From positions 1,240,001-1,304,000 of the forward strand of contig NZ_CP081149.1 in NCBI RefSeq assembly GCF_019665785.1: a DNA stretch of 64,000 nt. Reading direction: 5' to 3'. Positions 8,886 through 17,045 of this stretch are shown here, one piece after another. The number at the start of each line of letters is the position of its first letter. Within the stretch, counting starts at the first letter, position 1. The notes beneath the pieces are model-generated. The model saw nothing but the letters and a program-made list of their open reading frames with translations, did no database searches and was not told the DNA's origin. Origin of the DNA: Deefgea piscis (GTDB taxonomy: Bacteria > Pseudomonadota > Gammaproteobacteria > Burkholderiales > Chitinibacteraceae). The translations under genes were made by a program, and so were the position numbers.

Positions 8886-8891
8886 TATAAT
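8886..8891 (+). promoter_or_regulatory. Consensus -10 box upstream of pcnB
   Basis: A perfect TATAAT occurs 38 bases before the chosen pcnB ATG at 8929. No good -35 hexamer was found at 17 bases. Transcription starting from it would exclude the upstream in-frame ATG at 8869, which helps decide the pcnB start. Confidence 0.45.
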
Positions 8892-8928
8892 ATTGGGTTT
8901 CGCCTCTTTGCAGCTGCAAAATTACCCC

Positions 8929-10272
8929 ATGATTCGTAAATTTATCGGCAAGGTGCTACGGCGCCCAGGACGGCGTGTTGTGCACGCCAAGCACTATGGT
9001 ATTCGCCGTGATCAACTGCACTCTGGTGCGTTGAAAGTCTGTGATCGTCTGCAAGCGGCGGGATACGAGGCCTATATCGTGGGCGGCGCGGTGCGTGATT
9101 TATTGCTCGGCAAGTTACCCAAAGATTTTGACGTTGCAACTAGCGCTACGCCGGAGCAGGTGCGGCATATCTTTAACCGTTCGCGCATTATTGGCCGCCG
9201 TTTTCGGATTGTGCATGTGCCATTTTATGACCGCGGTGGTGAAGAAATCATTGAAGTTACGACCTTCCGTGGTAGTGCAGAATCACCCACCGATGCCAGC
9301 GGGCGAATTATTCGTGACAATGTGTACGGCACGATTGCTGAAGATGCTGATCGCCGCGACTTTACGGTTAATGCCTTGTATTACGATCCAAATACCGAAG
9401 AAATCATCGATTTTCATCACGGCATCGAGGATTTAGAAAAGCAGCAGCTGGTGATGATTGGTGATCCCGTTAAACGCTACCACGAAGATCCAGTGCGGAT
9501 GCTGCGTGCCGCACGCTTATCGGCCAAATTGGGTTTGGCGATTGCGCCTGATACTCGCAAGCCAATACGTGATCACGCCGCTTTACTGGAGAATATTCCG
9601 TCAGCGCGATTATTCGATGAAATGATGAAGTTATTGCTGTCGGGCAAGGCATGGGATTGTATGCAAGCGTTGCGTGCGCATGGTCTACATCAACCTTTGT
9701 TTCCATTATTGGACAAGCTACTGTCTCAGCCAGAAACCGCCAAGTTTTTACAAAAAGCACTTGAAAACACCGATCAGCGCTTAGCCGATGATAAGCCAGT
9801 CTCGGCTGGATTTTTGTTTGCCGCTTTACTCTGGCACGAAGTTGAAGCGCTTTGGCAAAAGCGCCTTGCTGCCGGTGAAACCAAAATCACCGCCTTGATC
9901 GACGCGATGAATGAGGTTGAAAGTAAAGTCAGTAAACGTTTAGCAGTTCCCAATCGCTACAGTGCGGCAATGAAAGAAATTTGGTTGTTGCAGCCGCGAT
10001 TTGAGCAACGGGTTGGTCTGCGCCCGTTCCGACTATTAGAGCAAGCGCGGTTTCGAGCGGCGTATGATTTCTTACTCTTGCGTGCCGATTGCGGCTTAGT
10101 GGAAAAATCTTTGGCCGATTGGTGGACGCAATTTCAAGTCAGTGATGAAACAGAGCGAACGGCGATGATTGATTTGGCGGCCAAAAATGGTCAATCAGGT
10201 GATGCACCTGCCAAGCGCCGTAAACGTAGTCGTCAGCGTAAGCCTGCGGCTCTAAAGCAATCTGGAAACTAA
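8929..10272 (+). CDS. pcnB: Poly(A) polymerase I
   Basis: Class II nucleotidyltransferase that adds poly(A) tails to RNA and so promotes decay. From the ATG at 8929 it is 447 residues. Visible motifs: the nucleotide-binding GGAVRDLLLG, the catalytic DFDVATSATPEQV with two Asp, RDFTVNALYYDP, and RYHEDPVRMLRAARLSAKLG of the neck domain. A basic C-terminus (AKRRKRSRQRKPAALK) fits RNA binding and is typical of PcnB as opposed to CCA transferase. A longer frame from 8869 exists, but a TATAAT at 8886 lies inside it and the family starts near MIRKFIGKVLRR. folK follows four bases later, the common pcnB-folK operon. Confidence 0.95.
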   Translation: MIRKFIGKVLRRPGRRVVHAKHYGIRRDQLHSGALKVCDRLQAAGYEAYIVGGAVRDLLLGKLPKDFDVATSATPEQVRHIFNRSRIIGRRFRIVHVPFYDRGGEEIIEVTTFRGSAESPTDASGRIIRDNVYGTIAEDADRRDFTVNALYYDPNTEEIIDFHHGIEDLEKQQLVMIGDPVKRYHEDPVRMLRAARLSAKLGLAIAPDTRKPIRDHAALLENIPSARLFDEMMKLLLSGKAWDCMQALRAHGLHQPLFPLLDKLLSQPETAKFLQKALENTDQRLADDKPVSAGFLFAALLWHEVEALWQKRLAAGETKITALIDAMNEVESKVSKRLAVPNRYSAAMKEIWLLQPRFEQRVGLRPFRLLEQARFRAAYDFLLLRADCGLVEKSLADWWTQFQVSDETERTAMIDLAAKNGQSGDAPAKRRKRSRQRKPAALKQSGN

Positions 10273-10276
10273 AGCG

Positions 10277-10774
10277 ATGAAAATTTTTGTCGCTTTAGGC
10301 GCTAATTTGGGCGATCCAATCGCTCAACTTAATACAGCATTGGCCAGCTTAGCCGCTTGGCCAAAAATGACACTGGTACGCAGCTCGTCTTTTTATCGCA
10401 GCGCTGCAGTGGGTTATACCCAGCAACCTGATTTTGTGAATGCGGTTTGCGAAATCGACACCGAGTTGACTGCGCTTGAGGTCTTGGCGGCTTTACTCTC
10501 AATTGAGACCCAAAATGGCCGTGCTCGTGAATTTAAAAACTCACCCCGCACTTTAGATTTGGATTTGATTTTGTATGGTCAAGCGCAATACGATTTAGCC
10601 AACTTACAAGTGCCACATCCACGGATGCACCAGCGTGCTTTTGTTTTGCAACCTTTGCTTGAAATCGCGCCAGAAATTGAAATTCCACAACTCGGTCCAG
10701 CAAAGCACTTTCTTGCTACTGTAGCCGAGCAAGTATTGACGCGCATTCCTCAGAAAGCCACGCTTGCGGCTTAA
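10277..10774 (+). CDS. folK: 2-amino-4-hydroxy-6-hydroxymethyldihydropteridine pyrophosphokinase
   Basis: Transfers pyrophosphate from ATP to 6-hydroxymethyl-dihydropterin in folate synthesis. The 165 residues are the normal length. Family features are the start FVALGANLGDP, the VGYTQQPDFVNAVCEIDT strand region, ENGR-like QNGRAREFKNSPRTLDLDL and the metal-binding RTLDLDLILYG, followed by VPHPRMHQRAFVLQPL. It begins four bases after pcnB. folB and folA lie elsewhere in the window (54329 and 17822), while folP is not seen. Confidence 0.97.
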   Translation: MKIFVALGANLGDPIAQLNTALASLAAWPKMTLVRSSSFYRSAAVGYTQQPDFVNAVCEIDTELTALEVLAALLSIETQNGRAREFKNSPRTLDLDLILYGQAQYDLANLQVPHPRMHQRAFVLQPLLEIAPEIEIPQLGPAKHFLATVAEQVLTRIPQKATLAA

Positions 10775-10885
10775 ATGTATCGATTTTCTGATCTATCTCC
10801 ATTAGGATTGGTGCACTTTGCGGGGACGGCTCCATTTGCCGTCATCGCAGCGCCAACAGCAGCACCAAAAGTGCTGATCTTTTAA
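10775..10885 (+). CDS. Possible 36-residue leader peptide between folK and panB
   Basis: An ATG directly abuts the folK stop (TAAATG) and opens 36 codons that end 19 bases before panB. The peptide [13 protein letters not shown] continues to a hydrophobic VLIF end. It has no known domain and no separate ribosome site, so it would depend on coupling to folK. It overlaps alternative pairings described at 10811-10885. It could be a chance frame. Confidence 0.25.
   Translation: MYRFSDLSPLGLVHFAGTAPFAVIAAPTAAPKVLIF
10811..10885 (+). promoter_or_regulatory. Mutually exclusive hairpins upstream of panB
   Basis: CAGCAC (10860-10865) pairs with GTGCTG (10871-10876) and is followed by ATCTTTT, resembling a weak terminator. 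GCACTTT near 10813 can instead pair with AAAGTGC at 10868-10874, which would break it. This has the shape of an attenuator but the stems are short. Confidence 0.3.
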
Positions 10886-10904
10886 ACTGCATGGATACCG
10901 AACC

Positions 10905-11696
10905 ATGAAGACGACTCTGACTACATTACAAAAAATGAAACAAGATGGCCAAAAAATAGCCATGTTGACTTGCTACGATGCCAGCTTTGCGACGCTATTG
11001 GATGCCGCAGGCGTGGATATTTTTTTGGTCGGCGATTCACTTGGCAATGTAATCCAAGGGCATCGCTCAACCTTGCCGGTGACCATGGATGATATGCATT
11101 ACCACACACAGGCGGTGGCTCGCGGCACGCAAACAGGTCTAGTTTTGGCTGATCTACCCTTTGGTAGTTATCAAATTTCACACGCCCAAGCCTATGAAAA
11201 CGCCGCACGATTGATGGCTGCTGGTGCTGAAATGGTAAAAATTGAAGGCGGTGCAGTCATGGTCGATACCGTTCAATTTTTGGTGCAACGCGGTATTCCA
11301 GTTTGCGCACACATTGGTTTGCAGCCGCAATCGGTGCATGTGTATGGTGGATATAAAGTACAAGGCAAAACGGAATTAGAAGCTGAAGTGCTGTTACGCG
11401 ATGCGTTGGCATTGCAAGCCGCAGGCGCCAGTATGGTGTTGATGGAAATGGTGCCAGCGTCGGTTGCCAAAACCATTACCGAATCATTGTCTGTCCCCAC
11501 GATTGGTATTGGTGCTGGCGTTGATGTCGACGGCCAGGTGCTGGTGCTGTACGACATGCTCGGCGTTTATCCCGGTAAGAAAGCTCGTTTCGTGAAAAAC
11601 TTTATGAGTGGCAGCCATAGTATTCAAGGCGCGGTTGAAGCGTATGTGAAAGCGGTGAAGGGCTTAACTTTCCCCGCCGAAGAGCATTCTTTTTAA
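10905..11696 (+). CDS. panB: 3-methyl-2-oxobutanoate hydroxymethyltransferase
   Basis: Makes ketopantoate from 2-oxoisovalerate and methylenetetrahydrofolate, the first step to pantothenate. The 263 residues match E. coli PanB (264). Diagnostic stretches are [18 protein letters not shown], the Mg-binding [22 protein letters not shown] [11 protein letters not shown], and [12 protein letters not shown] with the active-site Glu. It is followed by panC about 170 bases on, and its folate cofactor is chemically linked to the preceding folK pathway. The start ATG after an ACC context has no strong ribosome site. Confidence 0.97.
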   Translation: MKTTLTTLQKMKQDGQKIAMLTCYDASFATLLDAAGVDIFLVGDSLGNVIQGHRSTLPVTMDDMHYHTQAVARGTQTGLVLADLPFGSYQISHAQAYENAARLMAAGAEMVKIEGGAVMVDTVQFLVQRGIPVCAHIGLQPQSVHVYGGYKVQGKTELEAEVLLRDALALQAAGASMVLMEMVPASVAKTITESLSVPTIGIGAGVDVDGQVLVLYDMLGVYPGKKARFVKNFMSGSHSIQGAVEAYVKAVKGLTFPAEEHSF

Positions 11697-11865
11697 TTAA
11701 GAACTGGATTACGAATAGGACGAAAACGACCGAATTAAAGCTTAAGTTGTCGTTTAATTGGTCAATTGCTCTGTCTCTCTAGTGTTTTTACTGTCGCGCT
11801 CGGGTTTCGTTGCTTTGGTATTCCAGCCGTTGTTATCTACCTTCAAATTTCAGTCATCACACACC

Positions 11866-12708
11866 ATGAAAATCATCCATACGATTGCAGAACTTCGCGC
11901 TTGGCGCAAAACAGTGGGCACGGTGGCTTTTGTGCCGACAATGGGCAGCTTGCATGCGGGGCATATGTCGCTCATCCATGCTGCAAAAGCTGCAGCGGAA
12001 CATACCGTCGTTAGTATTTTTGTGAATCGCTTGCAGTTCGGTCAAGGCGAAGACTTTGATCGCTATCCGCGCACGCTAGAAAACGACGCGGCGCTGATTG
12101 CCGAGCAAGGCGGCGTGGATGTGATTTTTGCGCCGGACGAGAAAGAGCTTTATCCGAATGTGATTCAGCAATATCAAGTCACACCACCGGCGATTGCTGA
12201 AGAGCTGTGCGGTGCATTCCGTCCGGGGCATTTCCGTGGCGTTGCCACGGTGGTGACTAAATTATTCAATATCGTTGAAGCCGATATTGCGTGTTTTGGT
12301 AAAAAAGATTTCCAGCAATTATTTGTCATTCAGAGCATGGTGAAAGATCTGAATATGAATATTCAAATCTTGCCCGTTGATACCGGCCGTGCTGAAGATG
12401 GTTTGGCTTTGTCATCACGCAATGCGTTTTTAAGCGCTGATCAGCGCAATGAGGCGCCGCGTTTATATCATCATTTATCGCGGATGAAAGCGGCAATTAA
12501 AGCGGGGGATCGGGATTATTCCAAACTCGCGGTGCAAGCGGTCACTGATTTGCGCGTGCGCGGTTGGCATGATATTGATTATGTCGATACACGCAATGCT
12601 GAAACGTTAAAACCCGCGTCAAGTACCGATCACAAGTTGGTGATATTAATTGCCGCTCGGATTGGCAATACACGACTGATTGATAATATCGAAGTCAATC
12701 TCGATTAA
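11866..12708 (+). CDS. panC: Pantothenate synthetase
   Basis: ATP-dependent ligation of pantoate and beta-alanine. From the ATG at 11866 it is 280 residues, the family length; a longer upstream frame begins at a non-ATG codon and has no homologous sequence. Motifs seen: the nucleotidyltransferase HxGH as HAGHMSLIH in [14 protein letters not shown], and the lysine-rich [14 protein letters not shown]. The usual SIFVNPLQF is here SIFVNRLQF, so a normally conserved proline is Arg. The ALSSRN block ([11 protein letters not shown]) is intact. A rho-independent terminator follows. Confidence 0.95.
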   Translation: MKIIHTIAELRAWRKTVGTVAFVPTMGSLHAGHMSLIHAAKAAAEHTVVSIFVNRLQFGQGEDFDRYPRTLENDAALIAEQGGVDVIFAPDEKELYPNVIQQYQVTPPAIAEELCGAFRPGHFRGVATVVTKLFNIVEADIACFGKKDFQQLFVIQSMVKDLNMNIQILPVDTGRAEDGLALSSRNAFLSADQRNEAPRLYHHLSRMKAAIKAGDRDYSKLAVQAVTDLRVRGWHDIDYVDTRNAETLKPASSTDHKLVILIAARIGNTRLIDNIEVNLD

Positions 12709-12722
12709 ATATTGATGTATTC

Positions 12723-12761
12723 AAAAAAAGTCATCCACACGAATATGTCGATGACTTTTTT
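12723..12761 (+). terminator. Terminator after panC
   Basis: AAAAAGTCATC pairs with GATGACTTTTTT around a 14-base loop; the U-run follows directly. Its A-rich left arm also allows action on the opposite strand. Confidence 0.8.
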
Positions 12762-12801
12762 ATTCAATTGATGGAACGATTGATTGTAATGTGTGCTGCG
12801 A

Positions 12802-13575
12802 TCAGGTTTTTGCGCTTTCTGGGTTTAGCTCCGTGCCTTTAATTCGCCGTAATAGGGCCCATAGCCGCCGCTGTTTTTTCTCAGAAAGTAATTCTATTTG
12901 TGTTAATAATGCAAACTCACTGCGTAATTGAATTCGATGGCTATTGGCAAATAAACTAGCTGCCTCACTGACATTACCGCGGTGCAAGATCAAACCTTCA
13001 GTCGCTCTCTCGTGCACCATAACACCAAGAAAATGGCGAATTTCGACGAGGTCAATTATCGGTAGTGTGCTGCAATGAATCACTTTACTAATTACTTCAT
13101 TTTTCCAAATTAAGATATCAAGACTATTATTGATACCCATAGTAAATAATGAATATTTTATGCCTTTAACTTGGTAGTAGGCAATGCATAATTGCTTAAA
13201 TTGTTGTTCATTTAGATTTTGAATTATGCCAATTTTCCACGTTGGGCGTTCAAGAAATTGGCTGATTGCAGAGCGGGTTATTTTTTTAAATTGTGTAGTG
13301 GTATCTTTGATTTGAGTGCGATGTCGAGATAAATGATTGGGTTTATCTTCTTTGTTAAGAAAAAGAAATAACAAGATTGAAAAGTAGCATAAGCTAATAA
13401 TAAGAAAAATAGCCAGATGAAGCTGTGGCAATAGGGTCTTAAAATAGAATGCATCTTCTAGAAATAAGCGAATAAAAAAATAGCCGACGATAAACATCGT
13501 AGGAATGAATATAAAAAATATTGCAGTATATCGAATTTGGATTAACTGACGAATGAAGGCGTTCAGTGATGACAT
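12802..13575 (-). CDS. Membrane-anchored Mrr-like restriction-endonuclease-fold protein, probably inactive
   Basis: The 257-residue protein has two membrane helices (about residues 18-38 and 50-72), a basic linker, and a C-terminal domain of the Mrr/DUF2034 restriction-endonuclease-like fold. The domain runs from WKIGIIQNLNEQQFKQLC through VEIRHFLGVMVHERATEG and SEAASLFANSHRIQL. The family's first acidic residue is present in SLDILIW, but the usual QxK pair (VQCK) reads IHCS, so the metal-binding lysine and glutamine are lost. The zinc-ribbon tail seen in many relatives is absent. It stands alone, between convergent panC and minus-strand yitT. It may act as a DNA-tethering or scaffold protein. 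Its function is unknown. Confidence 0.75.
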   Translation of the reverse strand: MSSLNAFIRQLIQIRYTAIFFIFIPTMFIVGYFFIRLFLEDAFYFKTLLPQLHLAIFLIISLCYFSILLFLFLNKEDKPNHLSRHRTQIKDTTTQFKKITRSAISQFLERPTWKIGIIQNLNEQQFKQLCIAYYQVKGIKYSLFTMGINNSLDILIWKNEVISKVIHCSTLPIIDLVEIRHFLGVMVHERATEGLILHRGNVSEAASLFANSHRIQLRSEFALLTQIELLSEKKQRRLWALLRRIKGTELNPESAKT

Positions 13576-13761
13576 AGCGAATGGGGGTGGGCGGTGGTTT
13601 TTGGTATATTACTTCAGGTGTTTTTATCTATCAATATTTGCTTGTTTTTTGTAAGTTTTTGTTGGCTTTATGTGCTGACTTGTTGGAGAGTGGGCGAGTC
13701 GAATACAAAATTGCATTCGACTCATACTGTTTAAACCGTATTTGAATATTCAGTTATTGGC

Positions 13762-14367
13762 TTACATTCCCATATAACGCCCAGTTTTATGATTGCTGGT
13801 AATGACTAAATTAAGTGCAAAAGCGCCAATGATTGAAATAATCAATTGTTGCCAACTTACAATGGCTGCACCTACGGCTAAAATAGCTAAATCGATAACT
13901 AATTGAATATTGCCAGCGCGCCAGCCTTTGGTTTTTTGCAGATATAACGCTAATACCGTTACCCCAGCTAAGCTGGCTTTATGCCGAATTAACATTAATA
14001 TCCCCACGCCCGCCATGAGTCCTCCCATTAAGCCCGCAAAAATAGGGTTTAGATTGCCAAAACTAACCCAGTGCGGCATCCATTCGGTAATTAAAGCCAG
14101 GCTTGCCACACAGGCAAAAGTCTTTAGGGTGAATTCTTTGCCGAATACTTTGTAAGCAAAAATATAAAACGGCACATTCAGCACAAATAAGATGAGGCCA
14201 TAGGGTATATCGCTCAAATAAAATAAAATAAAGGTAAGCCCAGTAGTACCCCCTGTAATCAGTCCGGCATGCTTAAAAAGCTGGATGGCTAGCGCGACAA
14301 AGACAACGCCAGTGAGCATGCCTTGTAAGTCGTCAATTAAGGTGTGTGATAGGTGTTTTTGTGGCAT
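13762..14367 (-). CDS. YitT family membrane protein
   Basis: 201 residues with five to six membrane helices. The N-terminal block LITGGTTGLTFILFYLS and the following GLILFVLNVPFYIFAYKVFGKEF are hallmark sequences of the YitT/YczE-like (DUF161) family. The C-terminal DUF2179 domain of the longer Bacillus proteins is missing, as is usual in proteobacterial short forms. The substrate is not known for the family. It is monocistronic with no clear terminator visible and ends in TGRYMGM. Confidence 0.88.
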   Translation of the reverse strand: MPQKHLSHTLIDDLQGMLTGVVFVALAIQLFKHAGLITGGTTGLTFILFYLSDIPYGLILFVLNVPFYIFAYKVFGKEFTLKTFACVASLALITEWMPHWVSFGNLNPIFAGLMGGLMAGVGILMLIRHKASLAGVTVLALYLQKTKGWRAGNIQLVIDLAILAVGAAIVSWQQLIISIIGAFALNLVITSNHKTGRYMGM

Positions 14368-14601
14368 AGCGAGTCAAGAAATAAAGGTGGCTTGCAGCAT
14401 AGCGGCTTTTTGTGTGGTTGGCTGTAATGAAATCCCATCATGAGGTGTTAAGAAATAATAAAGAAAATTACTTTCATCATTTTATTCGAGGCAATTCAAT
14501 TGAATTGCAAGTTGTTGCGAACTAAGGTTATGAGCTGAAAGCATGCGGTTTTTGAGCTTTCAAAGTGAAAATTTTTTTTATTCAAATAAGGATACTGATT
14601 G

Positions 14602-15300
14602 ATGAAAATCGCTCAAGGTATTTCTATTATTGCTTTACAACTGTCTTTGTTTGTACCTGTGATGGCTAGCACAGATAAAGTCGATAAAAAACCACATTAT
14701 CTGCCCATCGTTCAGCTTAATCTGTCTTCTTCTGGTATTAAGAATGGCATTATTGATGCTCAATATGGTGCAGCATCGAAAGATAAGCTTGGTGCAATGC
14801 CTTTAGAGTCGATTCCATTGCAGTGGTCCAAAGGGCCAAAATCAACTGCAGCCTATGCAATCACGATTGTTGATTATGATACGTCCCCCATTATTGGCTT
14901 TCCGTGGATTCATTGGTTGACGGTTGTTCCTGCCACCATGACCTCGTTACCAGCCAATGCTAGTCGTTCTCACGCCAATAATATGGTGCAGGGCGTGAAT
15001 AGTTATTCTGATGGTGTGATGCTCAATATGCCGTCAATGAAAGGCTTTGATGTGCCCGCTGCGCAAGCTGCAGCGTATGGCGGGATGGTGCCAGTGGGTT
15101 TTGCGCATAAGTACACCATTAAAGTATTTGCTTTGAATCGCCCTTTAAATTTAAAACCTGGGTATTTTTATAATGAGTTACTCACAGCCATGGAAGGTAA
15201 GGTGATTGGGGAGGGGACTTTATATGGCGTTTATGATGCCTATATTGTGCATCCGCCGAAAGCCGATCAATCCGAGAGTTATATCAAGGCGCATCAATAG
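14602..15300 (+). CDS. Secreted PEBP-like (YbhB/YbcL family) protein
   Basis: The 232-residue protein starts with a signal peptide (cleavage near FVPVMAS) and carries the phosphatidylethanolamine-binding protein fold. Features are SIPLQWSKGPKSTAAYAITIVDYD, the conserved PWIHWLTVVP and a KYTIKVFALN strand near the C-terminus. Bacterial members are mostly of unknown function and are usually 150-180 residues, so this one has an added segment in the middle (about residues 110-150, VQGVNSYSDG onward). The ATG at 14602 lies 12 bases after AAGGATAC. It is single and has no operon partner. Confidence 0.88.
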   Translation: MKIAQGISIIALQLSLFVPVMASTDKVDKKPHYLPIVQLNLSSSGIKNGIIDAQYGAASKDKLGAMPLESIPLQWSKGPKSTAAYAITIVDYDTSPIIGFPWIHWLTVVPATMTSLPANASRSHANNMVQGVNSYSDGVMLNMPSMKGFDVPAAQAAAYGGMVPVGFAHKYTIKVFALNRPLNLKPGYFYNELLTAMEGKVIGEGTLYGVYDAYIVHPPKADQSESYIKAHQ

Positions 15301-15325
15301 TCTTTGAATGAGCGCTTTTTTTAAG

Positions 15326-15343
15326 CTGGCGGCATGCCGCCAG
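15326..15343 (+). terminator. Perfect 18-base palindrome between the PEBP gene and flagellin
   Basis: CTGGCGGCATGCCGCCAG is self-complementary along its length, 26 bases after the PEBP stop. It has a T-run before it and none after. It may be a Rho-assisted terminator hairpin or an operator for the flagellin gene 74 bases downstream. Confidence 0.4.
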
Positions 15344-15416
15344 TCATATTAGAGTTTGCCTATATTTGTAATGAGCATAGTCTTAAAGTATCCAGATTGA
15401 ATGGCGGGAGAAGATC

Positions 15417-16232
15417 ATGATGATCAATTCGAATGTAATGGCCTTAGGGATGCAAAGTCGAGATGCGGTATCTCAATCGTCTTCAACAAAGGCCATGCAA
15501 AGTTTATCGAGTGGCTCGCGAATCAATAGCGCTAAAGATGATGCGGCGGGTAGTGCTTTAATTGCGCAATTTGCGGCACAAATTGCCGGTAGTAATCAGG
15601 CGGTGAGAAACCTGAACGATGGTATTTCTTTGGCGCAAACCGCCGATGGGGCCTTGAGTTCGATTTCGGACAATACGGATCGACTACGTGTGTTAACTGT
15701 GGCCGCGGGCAACGGTACTTTATCGGTGAGTGATCGGCAGGCGATGCAGGCTGAGGCCGATGCATTGTCGCAAAGTAATGCGGATATTGTTAAAAACGCG
15801 CAATTTAATGGTCAGGCGCTGTTGCAAGGTGGCGCATTTAACTTTCAAGCCGGGCCCAATGCCAATGATTTACTTAGCTTGAATAATCCAACCTTAAATG
15901 GCACGAATGGCTTGGCAAGTGCCGCCGGATTGCTCGATTTATCAAGCGCTAGTGCAGCCAATAGCAGCCTCTCTTTGCTGGATCGTGATGCTGAGCTGAT
16001 TTCTGGGCAGCGGGGGCAACTTGGCGCTTTTCAAAATCGAATTGATAGTGGTATTCAAAATTTGCAAACCAGTGCTTTAAATTTATCTGCTGCCAAAAGT
16101 CGTGTTGCGGATACCGATTACGCAGCAACAACATCGCAATGGACACAAGATAAGGTGCGTAATAACGCGAATTTGGCGATGCAAGTTCAGGCGCGGGCGA
16201 GTGCGGGGCAAGTGCTGAGTTTGTTGCGATAA
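15417..16232 (+). CDS. Flagellin-like protein (short)
   Basis: A 271-residue flagellin with conserved N-terminal D0/D1 (MINSNVMALGMQ, SLSSGSRINSAKDDAAG, NLNDGISLAQTADGALS) and C-terminal D1/D0 (RVADTDYAATTSQWTQ, ending GQVLSLLR). The variable middle domain is almost absent, so this would be a compact filament protein. Two adjacent ATG codons (15417, 15420) follow GGGAGAAG; either may start. It stands alone, 6.5 kb from the flg cluster, with no fliD or fliS beside it. No convincing sigma-28 promoter was seen in the preceding 115 bases. A 49-bp repeat copy starts four bases after the stop. Confidence 0.92.
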   Translation: MMINSNVMALGMQSRDAVSQSSSTKAMQSLSSGSRINSAKDDAAGSALIAQFAAQIAGSNQAVRNLNDGISLAQTADGALSSISDNTDRLRVLTVAAGNGTLSVSDRQAMQAEADALSQSNADIVKNAQFNGQALLQGGAFNFQAGPNANDLLSLNNPTLNGTNGLASAAGLLDLSSASAANSSLSLLDRDAELISGQRGQLGAFQNRIDSGIQNLQTSALNLSAAKSRVADTDYAATTSQWTQDKVRNNANLAMQVQARASAGQVLSLLR

Positions 16233-16235
16233 CTG

Positions 16236-16284
16236 GGGTATTTGAATGCGGGTAATAGATTTTAATAGTCGTGGGTCTATACCT
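16236..16284. repeat. 49-bp GGTAT/ATACC element, copy 3
   Basis: Left end GGGTATTT, right end CTATACCT, with the exact 42-base offset. The right end is identical to that of the copy at 8728. It begins four bases after the flagellin stop codon. Confidence 0.8.
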
Positions 16285-16379
16285 TAATATTTGTATATCA
16301 AGTTTGCAGCGTTGAGTGTGCCACTACAGAGTATGAGATTGCAAGATTTAGTCATAATGAGTTTGTTATCGCTTACGAC

Positions 16380-16410
16380 AAAAAGGGCCGATCTGAATCG
16401 GCCCTTTTTA
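16380..16410 (+). terminator. Terminator between flagellin and DUF1415 gene
   Basis: AAAAAGGGCCGAT pairs with ATCGGCCCTTTTT around a short CTGA loop. Strong stem with a U-run on both strands; 147 bases past the flagellin stop. Confidence 0.9.
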
Positions 16411-16493
16411 ATGGCTTAAATCATCAATGGTGTTTGTAACAAGCCAAAATGAGCGCAGACAGGTAAAATTGCCGCTTCATTTGAGGAAACATC

Positions 16494-17045
16494 ATGTCCC
16501 ACGCCGAAATCATTCAAACAACACAGCATTGGCTCGAGCAAGCGGTGATTGGTTTGAATTTGTGCCCTTTTGCAAAATCGGTCTATGTCAAAAATCAAAT
16601 TCGCTACGTGGTGAGCGATGCAAAGCATTTAGATGGTTTTTTGGATGATTTGGATCGTGAGCTGGATTTTTTGCAACACACACTGGCCGATGAGGTGGAC
16701 ACCACTTTATTGATTCATCCGAGTTTATTTCCAGATTTTGCGATTTTTAATGACGTGCAAGCTCTGGCAGAAGACATCGTCGTCGAGCACGAACTCGACG
16801 GGATCTTGCAGGTAGCGAGTTTTCACCCCGATTTTCAGTTTGCCGATACTGAGCCTAGCGATATCAGTAACTACACCAACCGTGCGCCGTATCCTATTTT
16901 GCATTTGATTCGTGAGGATAGTATTGCGAAAGCGGTGGCCGCGTTCCCAAATCCCGATGTCATTTTTGAACGTAATATCGCCACCTTGGAAAAAATCGGT
17001 CTTGCCGGCTGGTTGGCCTTGGGCTTAAAAGCCAGCGGTCAATAA
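16494..17045 (+). CDS. DUF1415 family protein
   Basis: 183 residues recognised as DUF1415 by LEQAVIGLNLCPFAKSVYV near the N-terminus and by SFHPDFQFADTEPSDISNY and the RAPYPILHLIREDSI block. No signal peptide or membrane segment; probably cytoplasmic. A cysteine in NLCPF is conserved in the family as far as remembered. The function is not known. It starts after GAGGAAACATC and its stop overlaps the next ATG (TAATG), so it is translationally coupled to the NlpD-like lipoprotein. Confidence 0.92.
   Translation: MSHAEIIQTTQHWLEQAVIGLNLCPFAKSVYVKNQIRYVVSDAKHLDGFLDDLDRELDFLQHTLADEVDTTLLIHPSLFPDFAIFNDVQALAEDIVVEHELDGILQVASFHPDFQFADTEPSDISNYTNRAPYPILHLIREDSIAKAVAAFPNPDVIFERNIATLEKIGLAGWLALGLKASGQ

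Noticed and set aside
8869..8928. Upstream in-frame start extending PcnB by 20 residues
   Set aside because: A consensus TATAAT lies inside it and the family starts at the later Met.
14203..14251. GGGTATAT with GTACC at repeat spacing inside the YitT gene
   Set aside because: One mismatch in the right end and coding constraint explain it; not counted as a copy.
15339..15365. GCCTATAT with an upstream partner as a sigma-28 promoter for flagellin
   Set aside because: Only three of eight -35 positions match the FliA consensus.
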